From positions 14,948,192-15,012,191 of the forward strand of contig NC_037603.1 in NCBI RefSeq assembly GCF_003073045.1: a stretch of 64,000 bases of DNA. The letters run 5' to 3'. A model generated the notes under the pieces. The model searched no databases. It worked only from the letters and a program-made list of their open reading frames with translations, and was not told where the DNA came from. Of this stretch, positions 45,386-55,769 are shown in pieces (positions within the stretch are counted from its first letter, which is position 1; each line of letters starts with the position of its first letter). This DNA is from Pomacea canaliculata. Taxonomy: Eukaryota > Mollusca > Gastropoda > Architaenioglossa > Ampullariidae. The translations under genes and the position numbers were made by a program.

Positions 45386-47342
45386 TATTCAAACTCTTTT
45401 CCTTCAGTCAGCAATTGTAAATGTCTGTAGCTTTACATGTTTCAATACAAAATCAAACAGATGTTTGAGTGAACGATTTTTTTTAAAGAAATGGATTCAT
45501 TCCTTAGCGAACTACACATCCATATTTAGGAGTTAGTCATTCGCCCCTTGACAGATACCTGTCGTTGGGGGATCACACTGATACTCTAACTTTTAATCCA
45601 TTCCTGGATACTTAGAATTATCTTTGGGGTGTTACACGTTTCTACTGCCGATTAAGAGAATCCAGATTAAGAATTATTCGAGTCCACAATTATAAACACA
45701 TTTACCAGCTGCTGCTGTTATTGATGCTCTCCATCGGCACTTCTGGACATCCTTTGACTGACTTTCTGCTTTCAGGAAAAAAAAAGTCGGCCATTTCTAT
45801 TCAGAACTCCCTCAGACAAGGAAAGTCACTCTTCTGAGAGCGAAGGAATGGGAGACCACTGCTGCTTGCCTCTTGCAATGTGAATGCCTAGGTGGCGCTA
45901 CAAGACGGACGATGCATCAGACGCTTCGCAAGAAGGAAACAACACATTAATTTGACATTCTCATACAAAAGCTCAATTAATCAGACCCAGGGATTTGCGA
46001 TGAAAGAGTCGAGCAGGCTGAAGGACAGAATGCAATGATTTTGCACTAAGCTGTGGCCATCTGCTCCCATGTCCTTCAGTCTGCTTTGCCATTTGCTTGT
46101 GGTTGTGGTGTGGGTGGGGATGTGTTGGTGAATGGGTGAGCGAGAGATAAGAGAAAGAAAGGAAGGAGAAAGAAGTTTTGAGAAAATTCAATGAAGACAG
46201 GGAAGTTAGAGATACAAAAGTGTCCCTAAAAGAAAAGATTGTCATAATTCAAAACTGCCAATAAAAAAGACTCTTCATGATCAGACAAGCCTTGAACCTG
46301 AAGACGCTGGACCAGAAAAACATTTTTGGATAAAACAACAGATTTAAAAATAAGAGAGACAGACTTGCATGTCTAATGAGTTCAAAAATGTTCATCTCAT
46401 CAAATTTTTAAAAAAAAGCATCTTGGACCAATAGCATTCTCTTACAGCTATTACAAACCCAGCTTACCATCAACAGTAAATAAAGTAAAGATATGGTCAT
46501 TTGAAATTTTGTTTTTCGGTGCCGAGATTTTTAACTACTGGAGGCTGAGTACATCTGGTTTTAAGAAAGAGAAAGAAAGAAAAAGAGAGAAAGAGAGATT
46601 GGGAGAGGCGGTGCAAATAAATTTTGTCAGGTAAGGGTGGCAAGAGTCAACATTGGCAGAAAAGGACAAAAACGGATTTCAGTGACACTGAGAACTGATT
46701 TGATTTTGGCCCTCTGTTGTGTCCAAGAAGTTCCTAATCTTCAGGAAAGTATTTGGCTTTGCACATGTTAAAACATTTACTTGCTTTACTGGAAACTGTC
46801 GGCAACGACCAGGCAATTGGAGGTAAAATGTTGTTTTTTATTGTCATTAAGGCGGCAAAACAGATTTGAGAACGAAGTTTAACAAATAGCCGTGCAAGGG
46901 AAACGATTTTTTTTTATTCTAACCATTCAATCCGAGGCACAGAGAGAAAAATTGACTTGCTCAGTCAACACGACCTGTTTATTTTATTTCTGTTCTTTGG
47001 TGACAAAAGTCCCAACTGTAAGGGATTCTCATTGTTCTAGCCGCACAACTCATGCATTCCCCTGACTCTCCTCTGTAACTCCACCACCATCGTGAGGATG
47101 GTCCTGGTCTGTAGACGGCGCCATGACATCACCTGACTATGGACAATCATTTCGCAGTGGTCAGAATCCTTCTCCATTAAGTAGTTTGGGCAGAAGAAGC
47201 AAAAAAAAAAAAAATTAAGTGGAGTCTGGCTCCAGATTTCGAAGCAAGTAACACACACAAAAAAAACTGTTTCAGAAAGTCGTTGTCTAACGCCTTACTC
47301 TCACGCGCAGTTCAATGATCCACGCGCTTTCTTTCGAAAACG

Positions 47343-47435
47343 ATGAAGAATGCGGGTCCCAGTAAAGAAAATCTCGTTACTCACTTTTATCGAGATCAGG
47401 ACCACCAGTTCCTAGCAAATCGATCATCTCCCGAG
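47343..47435 (+). CDS. Possible first coding exon, unrecognised
   Basis: ATG at 47343 opens 31 codons (MKNAGPSKENLVTHFYRDQD, then HQFLANRSSPE) that end in phase 0 at a strong donor CCGAG/GTAAGT. The peptide is hydrophilic and has no known motif. No matching downstream exon was found, so this rests on one good donor and a short open frame. Confidence 0.25.
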
Positions 47436-47699
47436 GTAAGTGGCAATCTGTTAGCACCAGTCATCGTTCTCATCAAACAATCGTTCATGTGCCTGCAACA
47501 TTCCGTTGAGCAGGACACGGTCTGTCAGTGGGACGCTGGATAAAATAGTCAGAATCTTTTTTTTAGTTGGGTGAGTTCTAACCACTCCTTTTGTTCTTCC
47601 TCGTATCTAAGTCTCACATCGGGCTGTGAGAGCTTGTAGTGAGTCAGTAAAGTGGACATGGCAACAAACCAATGACAGTCGCTGAAAAACACGGCGAGG

Positions 47700-47765
47700 G
47701 TAGCAAGATGGCGGACAGTGCACTACTGAAGATCCGCTTCATTATTTGTTGTTTTGTGAAGACCT
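47700..47765 (+). promoter_or_regulatory. AAGATGGCGGAC motif, possible promoter or start site
   Basis: AGCAAGATGGCGGACAG at about 47702-47718 matches the YY1-type element found at many metazoan 5' ends, where it also supplies the start codon. The frame from this ATG (47708) is only 19 codons before TAA. An AP-1-like TGAGTCA lies about 65 bases upstream. Confidence 0.3.
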
Positions 47766-48775
47766 AAATATTTCCTATTGTATTTTTTTTATCAGTGCTG
47801 TAAGAGTGCATAATATCTAAAAAAATTTCTAAAATTTCTCATTTAAAACTAAATATTTTCCGCTAATGCGATCGACCATTTGGGACAGCTCTGAATGAAA
47901 ATCCCATAGTTTCATTATCACGATCCTAATATTGCTCTCAAATGTTCTCTCGTCTTTACCTTATTCTTAAATCCTATTTGTTGCTAAGGGCAACAAATTT
48001 CTGAGAGAGTAATCTCTCTGCCGGCTCTGCAATTGCAGGTCTTTTCAGGAATTTCTACGCCTGCGGCCTGGGATTGCTGTAATTGATTTTAATTAAGCTT
48101 AAAAATTACATCCTTTTATAGTAAAAGTGTGTCTCAATGTTGGTCTTAGGAAGTACTTTTCCGCAGATTTTGCACATCGTGTTGAGAGAATATTTTCACA
48201 ATTTCCCAAGTCTTTAAATATATCTCATGGCAACAAAGAAGGAAGAAACTAGCCCTAAAGAAAAATAAAGAGGAGTTAACTAGCCAGAAAGAGAAGGGAC
48301 ACAAGCCATAAAGAAACGGAGTTACCTAGCGATAAAGAGAAACTACATAGAAAAGACACTTACTAATCAGTAAGAGAAGGAACTGACCATAAAATGAAAC
48401 TAACCAAAGAAGGGGTTACTAACCAGAAGGAGAAGTCGCCATTGTTGAAGACAGAGTGATGGAGGATGTATTGAAGTGGAGGTGAGCTCTTCTCCATCAT
48501 ACAATCATTTTGTAATAGAAGTTTAGCTCCATGCGTGAGATGAAACTTCCCCTTTGTAGTCTTTATGAGATCGCCATTTGAACAGATTTTTTTTATATAG
48601 AAAATGTGCTTTTTTCAATTGGTTTTCTGTCATTTTCGACTTGATTTATTCAACTGATTGAGAAAATAATCCCGATTCTCTCCTTTTCCTAGCTCTGGTT
48701 GATGTAGCTCTTGGTTGAACTTCCTCTGACCTCTTTATCCGTGAGATAGTTTCTCATGGTCTATTGGTTCACCTG

Positions 48776-48776
<1 letters not shown>

Positions 48777-48847
<71 letters not shown>
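48777..48847 (+). repeat. (CTGT)n microsatellite
   Basis: About 17 perfect units followed by a CT-rich tail. Confidence 0.95.
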
Positions 48848-51800
48848 CTTCTCTCTCTCTCCTTCTCTCTCTCTCGCTCTCTGTTTCTGTAACAGTTGAA
48901 TTGATGTACTTTGTGGGGTTTTTTTGTCATTTCCTTGTGATAAACTGGTAAATTTCAAATCTTTTCCTTCCATTTGTTTGAAATATCGCTTCTTCGACTT
49001 TTTGCCTCTACGGTCACAAATTTACAGCTCAAAATCCGTCAATCATTTTTTTACAACTCAGAAGTGGTTCACCTCTGTGTCAAAACACCCTGAGGTCATT
49101 TCCTGCAGCGCAAACTCCTACCCGTCACCAAAAGCTCGTTGTGTGGACTTCACTGGTTATATACGACTGCCTCATTCTGCTTATTTTTCCAGAATTTTGG
49201 TTTAGCAAGGACACAAAGTTTGCCGCTCACATCGATTTCAGCTTTATCAAAGTGCTTTGCGTCACTAACCATTGAAAACACACATCGTCTGTTTGATAAT
49301 ATTTTATTTTATGAGAGGGTGATGCTGTTTTATGAGAACACTGGACAGTAATCCACCAAAAAATAAAAGTGAGATCCGCCATACAAAAAATAAAATAAAA
49401 ATAAAATAAAATAAAATAAAAATAAAAAAGTGAGATCCACCATAAAAAATAAAAGTGAGAAACATATAAGCAAGGTGTCATCATAGGTCCCACTATTTTG
49501 TTTCGATTGTTAGCCACATGATAGATAGTTGGGTGCATGGACAGCCGTTGGATACCCTGTAGTTCCAGACCAATGACTAATGAAAACTGTCCCACCCCTG
49601 GGTGGAGAGGAAATCGGGTGTGTGAAGCACGGCCTGTGAGCACGCCTCACGCCTGTCATGTTTACAACACATCTTTCATTTTCTCATTGACATGCGCTTC
49701 ATCAGAAACCTATCCATCGGAGACGTCCTCTCCATGGATTACAAGTCCGATGTTGTAAGAGCTTTCACGAGCCAACTCGTCTCCAATTATGCGATGTCCA
49801 GGCACATGTACGATCGATTCTCTTCTTCTCCGTCTTTTTCTCTTTTTTCATGTTCTTGTTTTTCTGGTAATTTTTTCCTCTTGCTTTTGTTTTTCTTGCT
49901 TTGTTTTAATCTTCCTATTTCAGTTTTGTTGCTATTATTCTTGTTTTTTTGAGTTACTGTTATATATTGTTTTTTCTTCGTTTTTACTTGCTTGATTTGC
50001 TATTTTTGATGGTGCTATTCTTTCTTCCCCTTTTCTTCCTTTCTTTGTCTCCTCATTTTCTTGCCGTCTTTCTACATTTTTTTGTTATTTCCCGTCCTTC
50101 TTTGTTCTTTCTTTCTTTTATTTGTAATTGCTCTTGATCATGTTCTTGTTCGTGTTCTTGTATTTGATCATCTTGTTCTTCGTTCTTGTTCATGATAATG
50201 TTTTTATTCTTTTTGTCGTTTTTCCTTACTTCTTTTAATATTTCTTCTTCGTGTTCTTGCTCTATTCGTTTTTTTCTATCTTTTCTTAATCGTCACCATG
50301 ATTATGATGATTGTAATTATAACTATTATCTTTTCATTCCCCTATCTGTTCTGGCTTTTCACGAACACACATACATGCACGCACTACAAAATATGATACA
50401 CAAACACACACAAACACACACTCTATTGTATATTGTAAAGCAGCTTTCGTCGCTGCCATTCCATGAAGGTGTGGATGACTGTGGACCAGTTGTAGGAAGT
50501 CCCCCGCAGACACCCGTCAACATAAAAAGTCGGTTTAAATATTCAGTCCAAGGGCCTTTAAGATGGTGTTAGCTAGAGATAATGTGGTGGCAGGGAAGAG
50601 AAAGTCATTGAGCACACTACCAGCGGAAATAAAGGTGTGAAGGAATATATTTCTCAAGTGAAAGTCGCCTTAATTTGTAACTTTTATTTCTCTTGCATGT
50701 TCCACTCACCACTTTTTCCTTCTCCCAAGTCAATGAAGGGTTTCAAATCCCTTCTTCTCTGGAACTCCACCTTGGTCAAGCGTTTCTTCTTCAGACATTT
50801 GCTTGTTCTTCAGACCAGAACTGTCTTTTCATGCTTGACATAATACTTCTCTGTTCGCTCTTATACAATTCTATTTGAGTTGTCAAAGTTCGAGTTCAAA
50901 CCCCTCCCCACCACTCTTTTGGATGGCCATAGCTTCCAAATGTAAGTGCAAAGACAATGATCCAAATGGACAAAAGTATAAAGTGGATAAAGAAGTTTTT
51001 ATAAGAAGCAATATTTTGTCATGGTCAAAACAGATAATTTTTCTAGAAGCTTCGGTTGATGTACCCAGTAAAGGGAATAGAAATCTTTACTGAATATATG
51101 AACTGACATCCATCAGAGACGGCGCAACATTTTAGAAAACCATCAAAATCTGTTTTACTAACAAGGGAAAAATCATTTCTGTTTCCTATATATGTCACTT
51201 TGAACATCTTCTGACATGAAGAAATCAGGTTAGAGGCTGGGGCTGCTTCAGAAAGACTGAAAGCAGAAGGGTGGGAAAGCGCACGTCACCACATGAAGAT
51301 CACGTGACTGGAATGGCAGAACGTGCAGTGGGAGGGACGATACGATCTGGATATAAATCATCTCGGTCACTGCTTTCAGTTTTGGTTTATATTTCTGTCC
51401 ATATTTGTTTCATCCTCCTTGAACAAATCAGATTTAGTGGAGCATACTCTCGCTGTGTGCATGGACAAGCTCTTGAAGGAATATATCAGTTCATGCCTCT
51501 CTTATTTCTTCTGTGCATTCATTTTCCTTTCACAGATACAGTCTGGGGTCATAACAACAACAAAAAAAATTATTCTACACGAGCTCGATATTACAGGAGT
51601 TCATCTAAAATCAGATCACATATATCAGTGATATGGTTAATAAAATCAAACCTCCCGGTACATCACAGAAAAGGTTGATGAACACCTTTGATGGCATTAT
51701 TTGATATAAGTGCCACTATCACTATATTTGCTATCTCATCAAGAGCTTGCCATTTTCGTCCTACATTTTGCAAACATCATCTTGAGTGGCTGATAAAAAA

Positions 51801-52016
51801 CTTCCAATTTGGTTGTAGAGGATTTCTTTGCTTTATTCTAGACTACTCCTAGTAATAAAATGGCCTTTGCATCAAAGGTGTCAGACAACAAAGGTGTACA
51901 TAAATAAAAATAACTCAAGTGCACACATTATAAATAAAACAAACTATGTGTGGGAGAAAATTTTAGGAAGGACTTTGATGTCCCTGATATTGGCGTCCTT
52001 TCATATAGTTCGCTAT

Positions 52017-52082
52017 AAGAGAGAGAGAGGGGAGAAATAGAGAGAGAGAGTGGGGGGGGGGAGAGAGAGGGCGAGAGAGATA
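52017..52082 (+). repeat. GA-rich tract with a G run
   Basis: GAGAGA runs interrupted by GGGG words. Confidence 0.85.
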
Positions 52083-52290
52083 AATGTCATTACTGAGTAG
52101 ACAATATGACCTGTCAACTTTGTAAATTGTTTCACTCTCAAGCGAAAGCAACTAGTCAGTTATGGATATAACTAAGTTTTAGTCAAAAGTGAAGCTAAAT
52201 TTAAAGCTTGCACTAACATCACAGTTGGAGGAGTTCGCGGAAGAAATCAAGCTGGACCCATTGTAATAAAAAACACAGAACAATCTTCTT

Positions 52291-52695
52291 GACGCGGTGC
52301 CATCCGGCCCGTGAAACTTCTGCCCACAGTGCAGGAAATCGGCATGTTAGTAATAAAAAAAGACCTTAAAAAAACGAAAAAAAGGGAAGAAGAAGTATTT
52401 ATCCCTACGTAGGGGCGTCTCTCAATCTTTTTTTCGATGGACGAACATTTTGATTCAGTGCTCCGACTTGGTGTCTCTACGATGCAGCAGGACATTCAGA
52501 AGTTGGTTTCGGGTAAACAACTTCAAATATTCCACTAATTAGTACATAATTAATGGTAAGTACAACTTGTTTCTAATAAAAATTGTATCTGCTCTATTTT
52601 TTTCTTTTTTTGTGTATTTTTGCGGTGAAGCGGCCCGCGACAGGTATGTCGGAAATGTGTATGGCCCGCAGGCCGAAAAAGGTTGGGCATCACTG
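52291..52695 (+). mobile_element. hAT-type MITE, copy 3, left end missing
   Basis: It matches copies 1 and 2 through the internal segment and the right end (GGTTGGGCATCACTG, ending 52695). It begins inside the element at GACGCGGTGCCATCCGGCCC, so about 44 bases with the left TIR are gone. It lies 66 bases from the end of the lectin ORF. Confidence 0.82.
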
Positions 52696-52761
52696 GTCTA
52701 CACCAAAGGAAAAAAATGCACATACACACACACACACCAAAACACATACACACACATACAT

Positions 52762-54496
52762 TTAGACTTTTATTCGGTGTGTGATGTTCAAGTCCACATT
52801 AGCACCAAGACACGATTTCACATCAAGACTTAAGGTTGTAAATCCGCTAATGCTTCGGAAGTGCTGTCCTTGTGTTATGGTGCACGTAGGGAACTGTAAC
52901 AAGAGATAGATTGTAACAAGAGAGAGAGATTGTAACAAACTAGAGATTGTTACAAGAGATTGTAAGAAGATTGAAAGAGAAATTCGTTTGACTAACTCTT
53001 TGCAAATGGTAGGCGTCTTGATGCTGCACTCCATGTCGTCCCAGAAGCCAACGGTCCACCGCGTTGGTTGGTTAGGGATCCACACGCAGTCTTGATTCCT
53101 ATTCAGGTCATCTGGTTGGCCGTGGCCCCAGTTAGTGTACGATGGTACCTCCTGGTTTGAGGCAAAAACAAAGCGACCCTCCTCTACAAAATCTTCCAGT
53201 CCGATCCACGCCCCACGCACTGTTTGACAAAATGGCTGTCGTTAATCTTTGGTTCGTAGGATTTAGTTTTAATATTTACCATTGAGTCGAAGAATTAATA
53301 TTTGTACACAATACAGTATTTTGGCAAATTCTTTCTGAAGCACAAACTTAAAATTCAAATTGCTGGTCTTCCTCTACATACTGTTTACACTCTTCATTCT
53401 TGTTTCCCTGATTCTTCTTTGTGTCTTAAATGATTGTCTTTTATTACTTGTCTGCATTACTGTTTCTCCTTCCATCCTTGTTGGACTTCATCAACCCTTT
53501 TAATGCTTTCCCACCCATTTAGAAGCATATCTTATATTATGCATATATATATATATAAGCGTTTATGTTACGACTCATTTTAACTATTGACTACTTATGT
53601 GTCATTTTAATATGTTTTATTTCCCGTGGCAGTTTTTTTTTACCTGCGTGACTCTTTATAAAGCTGCTCAAGAAATTATTTTCGTCAGCACTTTTCACTT
53701 CCACAAGGTTTCCAGCGATCGCCATGCACAGCTCCTACGTAAGTCACAACAAGCACAGGTGAGAGATAAACAAGCACAGGTCAGAGATAAACAAGCACAG
53801 GTCAGAGATCAAAAAGCACATAGCTGAAAGTAGGACCATCGTGTGACTAGTGTGACTGTTGATGGCAGGTGAATACAAGTACAGCATCTCCTACATGTTT
53901 TCGATAGAAGCAGACTGAGGGAGTAAGCAGCTAACTAGAACCTTCCTTCACAAGAGGACGATATCAACGTGAAGAGCGTTACTCTACCCTTGCTTCGAAC
54001 CACGTGACATTCTGGTCTGGTAGTATGTAGCAGGCTTCTTCGAACCGTGTCCATGACCGCGGACATTGCTGTTCTGGGGACAAAGGACAGAGGTCATGAC
54101 ACAGACACACTTCCACACAACATCCCTCTGTGACACATCATGACACTCTCTAATCGCATTCTGACAATAATTATGAAGAGCAGACAAGTAGTGACAAATG
54201 AGGTAAGAAGATGAAATCAGAAGGGGATAACAAACACTGTATCACTGGACTTAAAAAAAAATAAATTCTCATCGGAAAGAAATGAGAAATAAAGCCAATC
54301 AAGTTACTCACACGCCTGTTACATATCAGTTTAACAACCGAGCAGTCCTCTGTCCATCCCCAACCTATCTGAGTAATTTAGCTTATTCTTTCTGTCTTAG
54401 CTATCAGAAACAAAAGTCAATAATTATTCATTCCTCTTTACCACTCATCGCCAGAAAAACGAATAGAAAGGTCGTCACCACGGCCTGGCTCTTCAT
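52762..54496 (-). CDS. Secreted C-type lectin, four coding exons
   Basis: Exons in order: 54496-54442, 54073-53988, 53734-53644, 53219-52762. They total 690 bases (229 residues plus a stop), and phases 1, 0, 1 agree at every junction; all introns are GT-AG. Exon 1 codes a signal peptide (MKSQAVVTTFLFVFLAMS). Exons 2-4 give a long-form CTLD with six cysteines (22, 33, 50, 122, 142, 150): CPRSWTRFEEACYILP, LCMAIAGNLVEVKSAD, WIGL at 82-85, GQPDD at 111-115 and WDDMEC at 137-142. The QPD triad predicts galactose-type, calcium-dependent sugar binding; WDD stands where WND is usual. It is likely secreted and may serve in recognition of microbes or self glycans. After the last domain cysteine a 77-residue hydrophobic tail is read from a short tandem repeat and ends at TAA (52764-52762). 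A fifth exon with a donor just after ICKE is the alternative. Confidence 0.85.
52769..52774 (-). terminator. Possible polyadenylation signal of the lectin gene
   Basis: AATAAA on the minus strand lies within the last codons before TAA, so a transcript cleaved soon after would have almost no 3' UTR. Confidence 0.4.
52890..52975 (+). repeat. Short tandem repeat coding the lectin tail
   Basis: GATTGTAACAAGAGA-type units repeat about five times with changes. Read on the minus strand they code a Ser/Leu/Ile/Thr-rich hydrophobic stretch. Confidence 0.75.
53751..53822 (+). repeat. 21-base minisatellite in lectin intron 2
   Basis: Units AAGCACAGGTCAGAGATAAAC repeat three times, with a partial fourth. 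On the minus strand each unit is pyrimidine-rich (TATCTCTGACCTGTGCTT), and the array ends about 16 bases before the exon 3 acceptor. Confidence 0.88.
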
Positions 54497-54565
54497 TGTT
54501 TACACCAGTTAAATAAACATCAGATAAACACTGCAGATGAATGTTCAAGGATTTGAGAAGCTGAC

Positions 54566-54572
54566 TATATAT
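54566..54572 (-). promoter_or_regulatory. TATA box of the lectin gene
   Basis: ATATATA on the minus strand sits about 70 bases upstream of the start codon, which would give a 5' UTR of about 40-45 bases. A GATA word (AGATAAG, plus strand near 54612) lies a little farther upstream; GATA factors drive haemocyte genes in many invertebrates, but that link is inference. Confidence 0.5.
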
Positions 54573-54836
54573 GACCGCAAGCTCTGACATTGACTTTACT
54601 TGCAAAAATGTTAGATAAGAGAAATCACAAATCATCTGTCGTTTTTCACAGGATTCAAAACTAGTTTAAAACCTAGTCATTTATTTTTTCCTATAATAGC
54701 TACGGTTGTTAGGGGCAACGTGGAATATGGTACCAGGATGTCTCAAATGTTGGGCTTTGTTGTAGATAAACTTATTATCAAACTATATTTACAATCACAG
54801 CAGTGACAGGAACACCTGGCCGTGCTGCCACAGTCA

Positions 54837-54850
54837 CCGCTAGGAGGCGC
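54837..54850 (+). promoter_or_regulatory. CTCF-like site
   Basis: CCGCTAGGAGGCGC agrees with the CTCF core (CCASYAGRKGGCRS) at about 12 of 14 positions. It lies upstream of the lectin promoter, between it and the MITE at 55337. Confidence 0.25.
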
Positions 54851-55336
54851 TGCAGACACTAAGATGACATCAGTCCTGTAGACGGCGCCATAAATGATAG
54901 TTGTTTCTCTTTTAAGTCCAAGAGAGAAATTTACTTGTCCGGCATGTCACATGCTGTATCCAATGGTTGATTCCGAAAACATAGTAAGTAGTGGGCGCCA
55001 TTGATTTCGGAGTAAAGATGGGAGTTGTCATACATGAACTGAAGATATATATATATAGAAGAAAAGCACTGGGTGTTCACAGTGGACGCCATGGCTGCGT
55101 TAGAATGTTCACTTTTGCGTAGAACAGGTCAGGGCTAAAATGTCCTAGAAAAAAAATATTGTTGATTCCTTCTATGCTTTGGGAAAACCCCGATAAGGTA
55201 GACGTCCTCGATAGCTAAGAAACATCGAGTAAACATGTTTTGACCCGCCATCTGTCCTTTCTTGTTAGTGATAAGATTATTAAAGGTAAGTCAAATTATG
55301 TCAGAGTTACAAAAAAATAATATTTACGATCTAATC

Positions 55337-55764
55337 CAGGGATGCCCAACCTACGGCCGGCGGGCCATATCCGGCCCGCGAAACTTCTGCCCACAGTGCA
55401 GGAAATCGGCATGTTAGTAATAAAAAAAAGACCTAAAAAAACGAAAAAAGGGAAGAAGAAGTATTTATCCCCACGTAGGGGCTTCTCTCAATTTTTTTTT
55501 CGATGGACGAACATTTCGATTCAGTGCTCCGACTTGGTGTCTCTACGATGCAGCCGGACATTCAGAAGTTGGTTTCGGGTAAACAACTTCAAATATCCCA
55601 CTAATTAGTACATAATTAATGGTAAGTACAACTTGTTTCTAATAAAAATGGTATCTGCTCTATTCTTTTTTCTTTTTTTTTTTTATTTTTGCGGTGAAGC
55701 GGCCCGTGACACGCATGTCGGAAATGTGTATGGCCCGCAGGCCGAAAAAGGTTGGGCATCACTG
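55337..55764 (+). mobile_element. hAT-type MITE, copy 2
   Basis: Ends read CAGGGATGCCCAACCTACGG on the left and, reversed, CAGTGATGCCCAACCTTTTT on the right. Length is 428 bases, no coding capacity. Flanking 8-mers ATCTAATC and CTCTAGTG share five positions and fit the hAT target preference (nTCTAGAn). It lacks the 22-base internal segment present in copies 1 and 3. Confidence 0.87.
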
Positions 55765-55769
55765 CTCTA

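Larger units (their letters stand above)
41490..47340. other. Long non-coding stretch
   Basis: Holds the two short tandem duplications listed separately, a CT run near 44138-44163 and a TCC run near 43471-43500. Open frames at 43626-43832, 43781-44095 (minus) and 45973-46245 (minus) have no recognised domain. Confidence 0.45.
47770..52285. other. Long non-coding stretch with simple repeats
   Basis: Holds an irregular purine-rich repeat near 48235-48440, the (CTGT)n run, an A/T-rich run near 49383-49430, long T-rich sequence at 49800-50290 and a GA-rich tract at 52017-52082. Open frames at 49692-49952 and 51271-51678 have no recognised domain. Confidence 0.45.

Noticed and set aside
51271-51678. 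135-codon plus-strand frame
   Set aside because: It begins at GTG, has no domain and lies in AT-rich sequence with no splice support.
53597-53827. 76-codon plus-strand frame with QAQVRDK repeats
   Set aside because: It reads the 21-base minisatellite and lectin exon 3 on the wrong strand.
47109-54891. Identical 16-mer CTGTAGACGGCGCCAT at 47109 and 54876
   Set aside because: A single shared 16-mer is close to what chance allows for a window of this size, and the flanks do not align.
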